Source of the DNA: a virus
Reading direction: 5' to 3' (one strand)
Virus record (IMG/VR): IMGVR_UViG_3300013285_000597
Coordinates: 1-20,905 of that record
DNA length: 20,905 bases
The notes under the pieces were generated by a model. It was not told the DNA's origin and made no database searches. It saw nothing but the letters and a program-made list of their open reading frames with translations. The translations under genes were made by a program, and so were the position numbers. Positions 8,375 to 15,908 of this stretch are shown here, one piece after another. How positions within the stretch are numbered: the stretch's first letter is position 1; every line of letters begins with the position of its first letter.

Positions 8375-8376
8375 TT

Positions 8377-8811
8377 ATGCCTAGTTTTCGTCAGGGATTA
8401 TACCAGGTAAATAACGCAAACAAATACGTAGGCAAAGGTAAGCCTAGATATCGTAGCGGATGGGAAATGACTTTCATGCAGTTTTGCGACACAAATGAAA
8501 ATGTAATAAACTGGGCTAGTGAACCTGTTAGAATTCCATATCGTAATCCACTTACTGGCAAAATGACTATGTATGTGCCTGATTTCATCGTTGTATATCG
8601 TGGTCCAAATAATACTACCAAAGCTGAACTGATAGAAATTAAACCAAAAAATCAAAGTATAATAGAAGAAAAAATGAAAGACAGCCAACGAGCTGTTGTT
8701 GCTGTAAACTACTCTAAGTGGGCTGCCGCGCAAGCATGGGCTAGGCAAAATGGACTGACTTTTCGTGTAATCACCGAATCTGATATATTCTCAAATGGTC
8801 GCAAGAAGTAA
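8377..8811 (+). CDS. head completion protein with nuclease fold (T4 gp4-like)
   Basis: A 144-residue protein matching the T4 gp4 head-completion nuclease family, which acts after DNA packaging to make heads competent to join tails. It has a PD-(D/E)xK / TnsA-like layout: Glu30 in YRSGWEMTF, Asp69 in YVPDF, then Glu87-x-Lys89 in ELIEIKP. All three expected catalytic positions are present. Length is close to T4 gp4 (about 150). The gene starts 2 nt after the previous stop with no clear ribosome site, so it is probably coupled. It is followed by the small terminase gene, keeping head-maturation functions together. Confidence 0.82.
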   Translation: MPSFRQGLYQVNNANKYVGKGKPRYRSGWEMTFMQFCDTNENVINWASEPVRIPYRNPLTGKMTMYVPDFIVVYRGPNNTTKAELIEIKPKNQSIIEEKMKDSQRAVVAVNYSKWAAAQAWARQNGLTFRVITESDIFSNGRKK

Positions 8812-8826
8812 TTGCTATATTCCAAA

Positions 8827-8845
8827 ATACTGTAAATAACAGTAT
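8827..8845 (+). promoter_or_regulatory. palindrome with late-promoter-like motif over a start codon
   Basis: ATACTGT and ACAGTAT form perfect 7-bp arms around AAATA. The octamer TGTAAATA (8831-8838) lies across the first arm and loop, and the ATG at 8844 begins in the second arm, 5 nt after the octamer. The site could be a promoter with a dyad operator or an RNA hairpin masking the start codon. No Shine-Dalgarno sequence is present. Confidence 0.45.
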
Positions 8846-9344
8846 GACAAAAAAATTGCAAAAACTTTTTGGATTTGACCAACTTGATGATGCCCAAGAT
8901 CCTCCTACCGTTGAAAATATGACAGTAGAAGAAACTCGCCATGCTATTGTGAATATTGATGAAACAATCGACAAAATTGATGATGCACTACCTGCTATTA
9001 GAGATTTAGCTGCATCAGATAGAGAATTAGATGAGTTATCCGATCTTGCTAAACAAAGTTATCAAGATTTAAGTGACCTTGCTTTCAATGTGGATAGCAG
9101 ATATTCAGCTGAATTGTTTGCTGTTGCTAGTACCATGCTAAGTCATGCTTTAACAGCTAAAACCACTAAATTAAACAAAAAACTAAAGATGATTGATCTA
9201 CAGCTTAGAAAATTAAAGCTGGATCAAGATGCTGCTAAGAAGTCCGGTGATTTAGGCAACATTCCAACCGCCCAAGGACAGGTGTTATCACGCAATGATC
9301 TATTACAACGTCTATTAGAAGCAAGTTCACAAAAAGACAAATAA
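8844..9344 (+). CDS. probable terminase small subunit (gp16-like)
   Basis: A 166-residue acidic, mostly helical protein. The segment SRYSAELFAVASTMLSHALTA (residues 86-106) followed by a heptad-like helix (KLNKKLKMIDLQLRKLKLDQ) resembles the central helical hairpin of T4 gp16 and marine relatives, which bind DNA and stimulate the large terminase. Length matches T4 gp16 (164). The N-terminal third is rich in Asp and Glu. It follows the gp4-like gene and lies upstream of the large terminase, although about 6.5 kb of head-type genes separate the two. Assignment rests on size, helical pattern and position rather than a catalytic signature, so an unrelated coiled-coil assembly protein remains possible. 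Confidence 0.6.
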   Translation: MTKKLQKLFGFDQLDDAQDPPTVENMTVEETRHAIVNIDETIDKIDDALPAIRDLAASDRELDELSDLAKQSYQDLSDLAFNVDSRYSAELFAVASTMLSHALTAKTTKLNKKLKMIDLQLRKLKLDQDAAKKSGDLGNIPTAQGQVLSRNDLLQRLLEASSQKDK

Positions 9345-9352
9345 CATAAATA
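9345..9352 (+). promoter_or_regulatory. possible late promoter
   Basis: CATAAATA begins 1 nt after the small-terminase stop codon, 17 nt before the ATG at 9370. Here the leader is long enough to include a Shine-Dalgarno-like AGGA (9359-9362). Confidence 0.45.
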
Positions 9353-9369
9353 TAACATAGGAATTAATC

Positions 9370-9981
9370 ATGAAAAATTTTAAAGACTACTTAGCCGAAA
9401 GCGAAAGAACCTATAACTATCGTATCAAGATGGTTGGTGAATTGCCTTCAGGATTTTACAATTTGTTAAAAAATAAACTGGCTCAGTTTGATCCATTAAA
9501 AATTGGCACAGAAAAAACTACTCCAATTCAAGCTAAACCTGCTGATTTTCCAGCATGTGAAAATGAAAAAGTCACTAGTGTTGATGTAATGCTTCGTTAT
9601 CCTGCTATTGAGCCACAGATTAAACAGATTGCTCGGTTACTGGGATTTGATGAAAACAAAATTATTATGCAAACATCAATTTATGGCGATGATATTGCTG
9701 AATATCAGCAAAAACTTGAAGATCAACCAGAATCATTACTGGCTGACACGAATTATCCTGCTGATGATGCAGTACAAAAAGAATTAAAAGCAGATTACTC
9801 CGCTGATCCATATGATCATTCTGTGTTAAAAAATGCTTATCGTTCTAATTTCACTATCGCTGGTGGAAATCCTAAAGCAGCAGAAACAACAAATGATTTT
9901 AAAACGGGTAATATTAGCCCTATGACAAACGCAGAAAAGCGTCCAGCAAGACCAGCTACTGGCGCAAAGACTAAAGGATAA
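9370..9981 (+). CDS. hypothetical head-associated protein with capsid-targeting-like N-terminus
   Basis: A 203-residue protein of unknown function. It begins MKNFKDYLAESE, very like the T4 internal-protein capsid-targeting sequence MKTYQEFIAE, and has L-A-E at positions 8-10 where a gp21-type prohead protease would cut ((I/L)-x-E). The body contains two short α/β-like parts: YNYRIKMVGELPSGFYNLLK (residues 16-35) and VTSVDVMLRYPAIEPQIKQI followed by ARLLGF, resembling a small ferredoxin-like fold. The C-terminal 50 residues are polar and probably disordered. The gene has AGGA upstream and its own promoter-like octamer. I infer an internal head protein; the domain fold is a guess. Confidence 0.6.
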   Translation: MKNFKDYLAESERTYNYRIKMVGELPSGFYNLLKNKLAQFDPLKIGTEKTTPIQAKPADFPACENEKVTSVDVMLRYPAIEPQIKQIARLLGFDENKIIMQTSIYGDDIAEYQQKLEDQPESLLADTNYPADDAVQKELKADYSADPYDHSVLKNAYRSNFTIAGGNPKAAETTNDFKTGNISPMTNAEKRPARPATGAKTKG

Positions 9982-9986
9982 TAGTA

Positions 9987-12900
9987 ATGAACCCATTTTA
10001 TGATTTAAACAAAAAATTAGACGGTATTCGCAACGAGCCAACTCAAGAACAGAAAGCACTTGTAGAAAGCCAGGCTTCTAAATCACCTGCTAAAAAGACA
10101 CTTGAAGAAGCATTACGATCAGACTTACGTAGTCTTATGGAAGATGCTACTGGCGGAATGTCTGGGAGTAATACTCTAGAAAGTTCTATGCCAGACTACT
10201 TATATTTGTCAGGTAAAATTGGTGACTTGTTTATTAAATTATACGATCAAGGTAAAATATTCAGTCATGAAGATTTTGAAAAAATTAAAGATCGTGTTGC
10301 TAAATATCTAGGATATAGTTTAGGTGATCGTATTTTTGAAAAAGCTTGGTTAGAGGCAACTAGTGAACCAAATTTAGATAATGATGACTCAGATTATACT
10401 GATTATTCTATGCAACAAGGTGAAATGGGCCGTTACAATGAGTCAAAAGACAAGTCATTAAGCCAAGCCGCTAAAACAGTTAAAAAAGGTGCCTTACATA
10501 AGCAAGAAGGTATTCCTCAAGGCAAGAAAATTGGCGACAAGAAATTAAACAGTCTTAAGAAATCTGGCACACCACTAGAAAAGAAACGTGCTAACTTTGC
10601 TTTAAATATTCAAGGCAAAGGTAAAAAAAGTGTTGATGAATCAATTGACGAATGTAACGAATGCATGATGGGTGAGTGTATCGTACATGACATCAATGAA
10701 CTAAGTCATGGTGCTGTTGTTGGATACAAAACTGGTGCTCAACAAGATTTAAGAAAATTGAAACAACAACCAGTCGATGATTTCGTAAGCAATATGCGCC
10801 AGGGTCATCGTATAGGTGATGCAGCTAATATGGCAGTTCAAAATAATATTAAAGCAATTAAGAAAGCTAAAAATAGAGGTGCTGGTCTTGATAGAGCTAA
10901 CGCTCGTTTAGGTGAAGAGTATGAGGCAGAGGGTGCAACTACGCCTGATTTTAAACCAGGTGATAAAGTAATTTGGAAATATCCATCTGGACGACAAGTA
11001 CGAGGAATATTTAAGGGTATGAAAGATGGAGTAGATGCGTTGATATACTCTTCTCCAAATACCTATGCAATTCCACTTTCAAATTTGCAATTAGCCCAAG
11101 GTGATCAAGAATATAGAATGGAAGAGGGCGCAACTCCTAATCAGCTTGATCAACAAAAGATGTCACAAATGAAAAGAGCAGCTGCAACTAGAAGCAATAG
11201 TCGTGCTGTACAACAACAGCCAGCGCAAGGCGGCCCACGCCGTGCAGAAGTGCCAGCATTTATTCGCAAGGGTCGCGGAGATCCTGTATTAGACCACACA
11301 GACCTAGAGGAAACAGATATGTATAGTGAATCAGATAAAGATATTTTAGATTATTTAAAAGCTAAATTAGTGCCTAATGGTGGCAATCCTAAAGCAAAAA
11401 GTCGTCCTTACAACGGATCAGCTGGTGATGCGGATGCATACAACGGCATGGAATTTGAAGAAGCTGAGAGCAGATTTGATAAGCGTGAAGTATCTCCAGG
11501 CAGAACACAGTATACAAGAAAATATGACCCAGATACAGGACATAGCATAGGTTCAGACACGGGTTCTCCCGCGGCAAGTGATGGTCCACGTAAACGTGGT
11601 CGTCAGCCAGGTACTAAGTTTAGTGGTGGCTACGCAGCTAGACATGATGGATCACATGTATCAAAAGCAAAGATGGATTCTCGTAAAAAAGACATGGACG
11701 AAGAAGATGAATATTCGCGTCATACAGCAAGTAAGTCACCGGCCGGTGGTACAGTTTACACTCGCAAATATGATCCAGATACGGGGCATAGCATAGGTTC
11801 AGACACAAGCACAGCAGCAGCAAGTGACGGTCCACGTAAACGCGGTCGTCAGCCAGGTACTAAGTTTAGTGGTGGCTATGCTGCTAGACACGATGGATCG
11901 CATGTATCAAAAGCAAAAATGAATTCACGCAAGAAAGATATGGACGAAGATAGTGCCACATGCCCACACTGCGGTCATGCTATGGCAGATGAAGGCCGTG
12001 AAGTTGATATGGAAGGCGTTAAGGGTGGCATGGGTCATTTTGTTAAAGCTGCTAAGAAAGTAGGTGGTATAGCTAAAGTACTTGCTAACCGAGATTATGA
12101 CGGCGATGGTAAGAAAGAAACTAGTAAAGCAGAACATGCTGGTGTAGTAGACAAAGCTATCAAAGCCAGTAAATCTAAAACAAAATCTAAGCCAGCAGCT
12201 AAATCGGCAGATAAATCGGCAGATAAACCAAAAGCTAAATCGGCTGAGAAAACTGAAGAAGGCAATGCTTTTGGCAAAGCAGTTTCTGATGCTAAGAAAG
12301 ACGGTATCCAAAAAGGTGAAAAAGTCAAAGTAGGCGGCAAAGAATATCCGGTAAAAGAAGAAAAAGTTGAAGAAACAACTACGGGTTCTGTAGCTACAGC
12401 ACCTGCTAAAAAATCATCAGGTGGCAGTGGTGTTGGAAAAGGCATTTATGATTCATGGGAACGCAAGTATGAGAGTTTACTTAAGGAAGATGTAAATATC
12501 ACAACTAGCTCAAATAAAGGCGACGATGGCGAAGAGCATGAAAATATTAGTATTGAAGTAACTGGCGATGATGTTGCTCGTATCAAAGAAATGTTACATA
12601 GCATGGGTGTGTCACATGGTGATGAAGCTGGCCATGAACATGGTGGTGAAGAAGCATGTGATTCATGTGGCGGTGTTCCTTGCCAATGTGATGAAATGGA
12701 TGAAGGAATCAACAATCAAGGTGGTGATGCCGGACAATTAGTTCAAGATTATTATGATGGAAAATTAGATTGGGATGACTTTTTTAGTGCTGCTGTTGAC
12801 ATGACTAGAGTTAACGGTAAGATAAATACTGCTGGCGTTGACAAGATACTTCGTCATTTGCATGATCCAGAAAAATCAAATGAGCCGATAACATATGACA

Positions 12901-13529
12901 TGGTCATGCGACACGCACGACAGGACGGTGAGCGTAGTAATTTCAATTATGGCGATGACGATCACCAAGCATATAATAGTGATACTGATTATCCATCAAA
13001 AGATATTCCTAAAACTCAATTTGAAGATGGCATGGAAGAAACAACTAGTTTCAAAGATGCCGGAGCAACAGTTGGTCGTATAGGTGGTACTATTGCTGGT
13101 GGATTAGGCGGAGCAGCAGCTGGTTTGGGAATCGGCACAGTCCCGGGCGCGGTTGCAGGTGGCATAGCTGGTGGCTCAGCGGGTTCAGCATTAGGCACAG
13201 CAGCAGGAAGTTGGCTTGACAAGAAAACTGGCGCACCAGAAGAAACTGACGAAAGCATGGGTGAACATCAAAGAATGATGGAATTAGCTGGGCTTGGTGA
13301 AACTAGTATTATTGTTAGTGACAACGAGCCAGATTATCCTAGCAATCAAGAGTATTCTAATGATGAAATGCAATATAGCGGTGGATTAAATAGACAGAAA
13401 ACAACTGGGCAGTCCACATTGCCAGTTGTTGCAAGTCAAGTAAATCGCTTACATAGTCATGTATCTGAGGGGCAACGTATGAATGATTTATATAGAGCTA
13501 TCCAGGCGATAGAAAATAAGGAAGTATAA
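9987..13529 (+). CDS. giant mosaic protein with AT-hook-like repeats, Cys clusters and glycine zipper
   Basis: I cannot name this 1180-residue protein. Visible in order: a helical N-terminal domain (about 60-130, with DYLYLSGKIGDLFIKLYDQG); a C223/C226/C231 cluster; an SH3/KOW-like segment (322-367, FKPGDKVIWKY); two 64-residue repeats (509-572, 591-654), each with an AT-hook-like PRKRGRQPG; a C659/C662/H664 pair; an EF-hand-like DYDGDG (703-708); a Lys/Ala-rich stretch (about 725-760); a CDSCGGVPCQC cluster (891-901); and a Gly/Ala zipper (about 1026-1070). Many (I/L)-x-E sites are scattered through it. Its position among CTS-bearing genes suggests an internal, DNA-binding or core protein, possibly processed by the prohead protease. 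The gene starts 5 nt after the previous stop. Confidence 0.6.
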   Translation: MNPFYDLNKKLDGIRNEPTQEQKALVESQASKSPAKKTLEEALRSDLRSLMEDATGGMSGSNTLESSMPDYLYLSGKIGDLFIKLYDQGKIFSHEDFEKIKDRVAKYLGYSLGDRIFEKAWLEATSEPNLDNDDSDYTDYSMQQGEMGRYNESKDKSLSQAAKTVKKGALHKQEGIPQGKKIGDKKLNSLKKSGTPLEKKRANFALNIQGKGKKSVDESIDECNECMMGECIVHDINELSHGAVVGYKTGAQQDLRKLKQQPVDDFVSNMRQGHRIGDAANMAVQNNIKAIKKAKNRGAGLDRANARLGEEYEAEGATTPDFKPGDKVIWKYPSGRQVRGIFKGMKDGVDALIYSSPNTYAIPLSNLQLAQGDQEYRMEEGATPNQLDQQKMSQMKRAAATRSNSRAVQQQPAQGGPRRAEVPAFIRKGRGDPVLDHTDLEETDMYSESDKDILDYLKAKLVPNGGNPKAKSRPYNGSAGDADAYNGMEFEEAESRFDKREVSPGRTQYTRKYDPDTGHSIGSDTGSPAASDGPRKRGRQPGTKFSGGYAARHDGSHVSKAKMDSRKKDMDEEDEYSRHTASKSPAGGTVYTRKYDPDTGHSIGSDTSTAAASDGPRKRGRQPGTKFSGGYAARHDGSHVSKAKMNSRKKDMDEDSATCPHCGHAMADEGREVDMEGVKGGMGHFVKAAKKVGGIAKVLANRDYDGDGKKETSKAEHAGVVDKAIKASKSKTKSKPAAKSADKSADKPKAKSAEKTEEGNAFGKAVSDAKKDGIQKGEKVKVGGKEYPVKEEKVEETTTGSVATAPAKKSSGGSGVGKGIYDSWERKYESLLKEDVNITTSSNKGDDGEEHENISIEVTGDDVARIKEMLHSMGVSHGDEAGHEHGGEEACDSCGGVPCQCDEMDEGINNQGGDAGQLVQDYYDGKLDWDDFFSAAVDMTRVNGKINTAGVDKILRHLHDPEKSNEPITYDMVMRHARQDGERSNFNYGDDDHQAYNSDTDYPSKDIPKTQFEDGMEETTSFKDAGATVGRIGGTIAGGLGGAAAGLGIGTVPGAVAGGIAGGSAGSALGTAAGSWLDKKTGAPEETDESMGEHQRMMELAGLGETSIIVSDNEPDYPSNQEYSNDEMQYSGGLNRQKTTGQSTLPVVASQVNRLHSHVSEGQRMNDLYRAIQAIENKEV
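11511..11702 (+). repeat. intragenic repeat copy 1 (192 nt, 64 codons)
   Basis: Encodes YTRKYDPDTGHSIGSDT ... PRKRGRQPGTKFSGGYAARH ... SRKKDMDE. It is paired with 11757-11948; the two translated copies differ mainly in a short Gly/Ser/Pro/Ala patch after GSDT and one residue near the end. Synonymous changes between the copies show that the duplication is not very recent or is held by selection on protein. Confidence 0.9.
11757..11948 (+). repeat. intragenic repeat copy 2 (192 nt, 64 codons)
   Basis: Second copy, offset 246 nt from copy 1 and in the same frame. Its AT-hook-like PRKRGRQPG begins at residue 616. The copies are separated by an 18-residue spacer (EDEYSRHTASKSPAGGTV). Confidence 0.9.
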
Positions 13530-14018
13530 ATGTCACAGGCAAACGTACTAACATCAGCATCAAATGTAATTTGGTACACTGATAAATGTGAAATAGTAAC
13601 TGGCATTACAGCAGTTACATACAACATTTATCAGGTTGCGTTGCCACCACAGATTACATTTAGTGGCACTACTGCCAATCTTAGTAAGGTTATTACCACA
13701 AGCGCAGCAATGGCATTACCCGCTGGTAGCGCAATTACTGGCACTGGAATTCCCGGAGGAGCGACCATTGCTTCACAGATTCCATTTACCAGTGTAACAA
13801 TAAGTGCTAATGCTACGGCAAATGCCACTAGTGTGTTTACTGTAACAACACCTCCTAACGGCAATTTATATTCTGCTGCGCCACAAGTAGCAGCTAATGG
13901 CCGTCAACAAATTTTTGTTGGTGCAGGAAATTATTTAACCATTACTGGTGCTAATTTTACAGCTCGTGAATTAGGAACTGCTTCATCTGCGACAGCTGGT
14001 GTAAATGGGCAAGGCTAA
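13530..14018 (+). CDS. hypothetical β-rich virion protein
   Basis: A 162-residue Ala/Thr/Val-rich protein of unknown function. The composition and alternating small and β-branched residues suggest an all-β structural protein, perhaps a head decoration or neck component. Two blocks look like its core: ASNVIWYTDKCEIVTGITAV near the N-terminus and GRQQIFVGAGNYLTITGANF near the C-terminus. The middle, with repeated Gly/Thr/Ile/Ala (GSAITGTGIPGGATIASQIP), may be an inserted repeat-type segment. The ATG abuts the stop of the giant gene; AAGGA lies 7 nt before it, still inside the upstream gene. No signal peptide is seen. Confidence 0.55.
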   Translation: MSQANVLTSASNVIWYTDKCEIVTGITAVTYNIYQVALPPQITFSGTTANLSKVITTSAAMALPAGSAITGTGIPGGATIASQIPFTSVTISANATANATSVFTVTTPPNGNLYSAAPQVAANGRQQIFVGAGNYLTITGANFTARELGTASSATAGVNGQG

Positions 14019-14020
14019 TC

Positions 14021-14407
14021 ATGCGAGCCCGTGAATTTATATCCGAAGAAAAAGAAGGCAAAATAAACCCTGACCACGAATCAGTAATGCCAACTACCCG
14101 TCGTGTTCGTGATAAAGGTGGTTATGATCGTACTAATCATTTAAATAGAATGGGCATGGCAATGGCTATGCATGACGGAAAAACCACTGAGGCTATTCAC
14201 AAAGATAAAATGGATCCAAATAGCTGGGTAGAAAAATATAATACTGTGCATCCATATACTAAAGAAGAAGATAATATGGTAGTTGGTGCCATGAAAACAA
14301 TTGGTTCAGACCACAATCATATAGTCAGTGACCACCGTAGTCTTGAACCAGATCATGTACATAAAGTAAGTCCTGTCACAGGATTTAAGGGTTACAAAAG
14401 ACGATGA
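14021..14407 (+). CDS. hypothetical internal head protein candidate, CTS-like N-terminus (paralogue A)
   Basis: A 128-residue basic, His-rich protein. It begins MRAREFISEE, with I-S-E at 7-9 fitting a T4-type capsid-targeting sequence and gp21-like cleavage site. The body (MPTTRRVRDKGGYDRTNHLN, SWVEKYNTVHPYTKEE, SDHNHIVSDH) is rich in Arg, His and Asp, which fits DNA contact or metal binding, but no known catalytic motif is clear. It ends FKGYKRR. The next gene shares both its start and its end, so the two look like paralogues with divergent middles. Its TGA overlaps the next ATG (14404-14407), which indicates coupling. Confidence 0.6.
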   Translation: MRAREFISEEKEGKINPDHESVMPTTRRVRDKGGYDRTNHLNRMGMAMAMHDGKTTEAIHKDKMDPNSWVEKYNTVHPYTKEEDNMVVGAMKTIGSDHNHIVSDHRSLEPDHVHKVSPVTGFKGYKRR

Positions 14408-14805
14408 GGGCAAAAGAATTTATTTCAGAAGATACTCATGGTCGCACTGGTAGTATTACACAGGATGTGGCTTTGGCATTGCCTGGCGCTTTCAAAATTC
14501 CTAAATTACAAAATAATGATCCGTATGGACAATATCGGTTTGGAGTCGCCATTGCAGGAGCTAAAGGTCGCGCCCAACGTAAGAAAGATGGGGTACCTGA
14601 TTATGAAAAAGAAAGCATTTTTGGTGAAAACGAAATTATAGTTAGTTATGATCCCAATGTTGAAACATGGATCGATGATGCGTTGCAATCAATGGGAATG
14701 AGTGCAAGTGATTGTGTTCGTATTGCAACTCAAGGCAGTCAAGAAATGCCAGATACAGAAAAAACTAGTCCGATGGTTGCTTTCAAGGGTTACAAGAGAA
14801 AATAA
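14404..14805 (+). CDS. hypothetical internal head protein candidate, CTS-like N-terminus (paralogue B)
   Basis: A 133-residue protein starting MRAKEFISED (I-S-E at 7-9) and ending FKGYKRK, mirroring the preceding gene at both ends while the middle differs. The middle has a short hydrophobic stretch (DVALALPGAFKIP), a basic segment (GAKGRAQRKKDG) and an acidic strand-helix part (NEIIVSYDPNVETWIDDALQ). Function is unknown. The shared N-terminal peptide suggests that both are packaged into the prohead and trimmed there. It is coupled to the previous gene by ATGA and followed without a gap by the exported nuclease gene (TAAATG). Confidence 0.6.
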   Translation: MRAKEFISEDTHGRTGSITQDVALALPGAFKIPKLQNNDPYGQYRFGVAIAGAKGRAQRKKDGVPDYEKESIFGENEIIVSYDPNVETWIDDALQSMGMSASDCVRIATQGSQEMPDTEKTSPMVAFKGYKRK

Positions 14806-15630
14806 ATGAAAAAATTAATTGTTTTATTATTACTAATAGTATTATCATCTACTGTATTTGCGTGGAATCAACGAGCGCCAAATCCAGTACAAGCATGTCA
14901 AGTACACGCTCCATACGGATTTCCGCAAAGTTCCAAACCTATACAACCTATCTGTCGGCAAGCATATCTAGTGGGATATGATGTAGCAGCTAAATTGCCT
15001 GAGTTTGTAATGTATGAACTTACTCCTTCTAACGCATTGGGCTGTGTAGTAAGAACTAATGCTTTTGCTCCAGATCAATCTATACAGAATGGCGCTACCC
15101 CGGCAGATTATGTGGGAACAAATTATGACAAAGGACACATGGCTCCAGATGGTGATTTATCATGGGATACACAAGTCGAATTTGAATCATTTTTAATGAC
15201 AAATATGAGTCCGCAAGCAGGTTCATTGAATCGCGGTATTTGGAAATTATTAGAAACTTCAGTACGCGGCTGGGCTGTTCAACGTAATCAATCATATACG
15301 ATTATATCGGGTGGGGTATATGGACCAGGTGACAAAACTATTGGCAAAGGTGTAGTTGTGCCGCATGGTTTTTACAAGATTGTTATCAATAATCAAACTA
15401 ATGAAGTTGCCGCATGGGAATTTCCTCATGTGGCACCTTATCCTAATTTAGGAAATGATCTAACTAAATTCCGTGTTTCTATAGCACAGATTATGCAAAC
15501 AGCCGGTGTTAAGTATGCGTTTCCAACCAACGCGGTTGAACTAGCTCCGGGTAAAGAATGGTCAGTAGATTTCGGTAAATTAACACAGGCTAAACGTGCT
15601 AAATGTGGCGCAAATTCCACTGATGACTAA
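14806..15630 (+). CDS. exported DNA/RNA non-specific endonuclease (NucA/EndoG ββα-Me type)
   Basis: A 274-residue predicted secreted nuclease cutting DNA and possibly RNA. A classical signal peptide covers residues 1-19 (MKK, then a Leu/Ile/Val core, ending VFA|W), so it should reach the periplasm or beyond. The NUC1 catalytic motif is present as YDKGHMAP (107-114) with His111 as general base; the family usually has DRGH, here DKGH. The metal-ligand helix fits NMSPQAGSLNRGIW (133-146, Asn142). Four Cys (31, 50, 80, 267) could form disulfides after export. The ATG directly follows the previous stop. An exported nuclease inside a late head and packaging cluster is unusual; it might degrade host or competitor DNA, or act at lysis. 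Confidence 0.85.
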   Translation: MKKLIVLLLLIVLSSTVFAWNQRAPNPVQACQVHAPYGFPQSSKPIQPICRQAYLVGYDVAAKLPEFVMYELTPSNALGCVVRTNAFAPDQSIQNGATPADYVGTNYDKGHMAPDGDLSWDTQVEFESFLMTNMSPQAGSLNRGIWKLLETSVRGWAVQRNQSYTIISGGVYGPGDKTIGKGVVVPHGFYKIVINNQTNEVAAWEFPHVAPYPNLGNDLTKFRVSIAQIMQTAGVKYAFPTNAVELAPGKEWSVDFGKLTQAKRAKCGANSTDD

Positions 15631-15886
15631 ACAATACAGAATTACCACTCAAAACTTAACTCCAACTAGTGATGACGATTGCTTTTTAGAACCAGATGAC
15701 CCAATACATCAGTTATTAATTGCCAGTCATATGGGTGGATTAGGAAGTCAAAAAAAATTAACAGAATACAATAGAATTACTGCCGAACGCCTAAAGTCTA
15801 AAATATCTCCTGAACTTGAATATGCTAAATCAACCGGAATACGGCCGGGAACTCCGGCATGGTATGCGCTGTTTCCTAAAAAGTAA
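15623..15886 (+). CDS. hypothetical small protein upstream of the large terminase
   Basis: An 87-residue protein of unknown function. I start it at ATG 15623 (MTKQYRITTQNL), which overlaps the nuclease gene by 8 nt; an in-frame ATG at 15596 would add nine residues that read like out-of-frame nuclease sequence. The N-terminal third is polar (LTPTSDDDCFLEPDDP), the centre helical (IHQLLIASHMGG), and the C-terminus GIRPGTPAWYALFPKK is aromatic and basic. No known motif is seen. Its position immediately before the terminase suggests a packaging accessory, but nothing more can be supported. Confidence 0.5.
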   Translation: MTKQYRITTQNLTPTSDDDCFLEPDDPIHQLLIASHMGGLGSQKKLTEYNRITAERLKSKISPELEYAKSTGIRPGTPAWYALFPKK

Positions 15887-15896
15887 TGCACTTTAA

Positions 15897-15904
15897 AGTA
15901 AATA
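15897..15904 (+). promoter_or_regulatory. late-promoter-like octamer before terL-N
   Basis: AGTAAATA ends 4 nt before the ATG at 15909; no Shine-Dalgarno sequence follows. A 10-bp palindrome ACTTTAAAGT (15890-15899) overlaps it. Expected transcription would begin at the start codon. Confidence 0.5.
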
Positions 15905-15908
15905 CACC

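Noticed and set aside
11925-12445. Long minus-strand open frames (128 and 116 residues) opposite the giant gene
   Set aside because: They are antisense shadows of a Lys/Ala-rich coding region; composition is low-complexity, there is no ribosome site, and the plus-strand frame is clearly coding.
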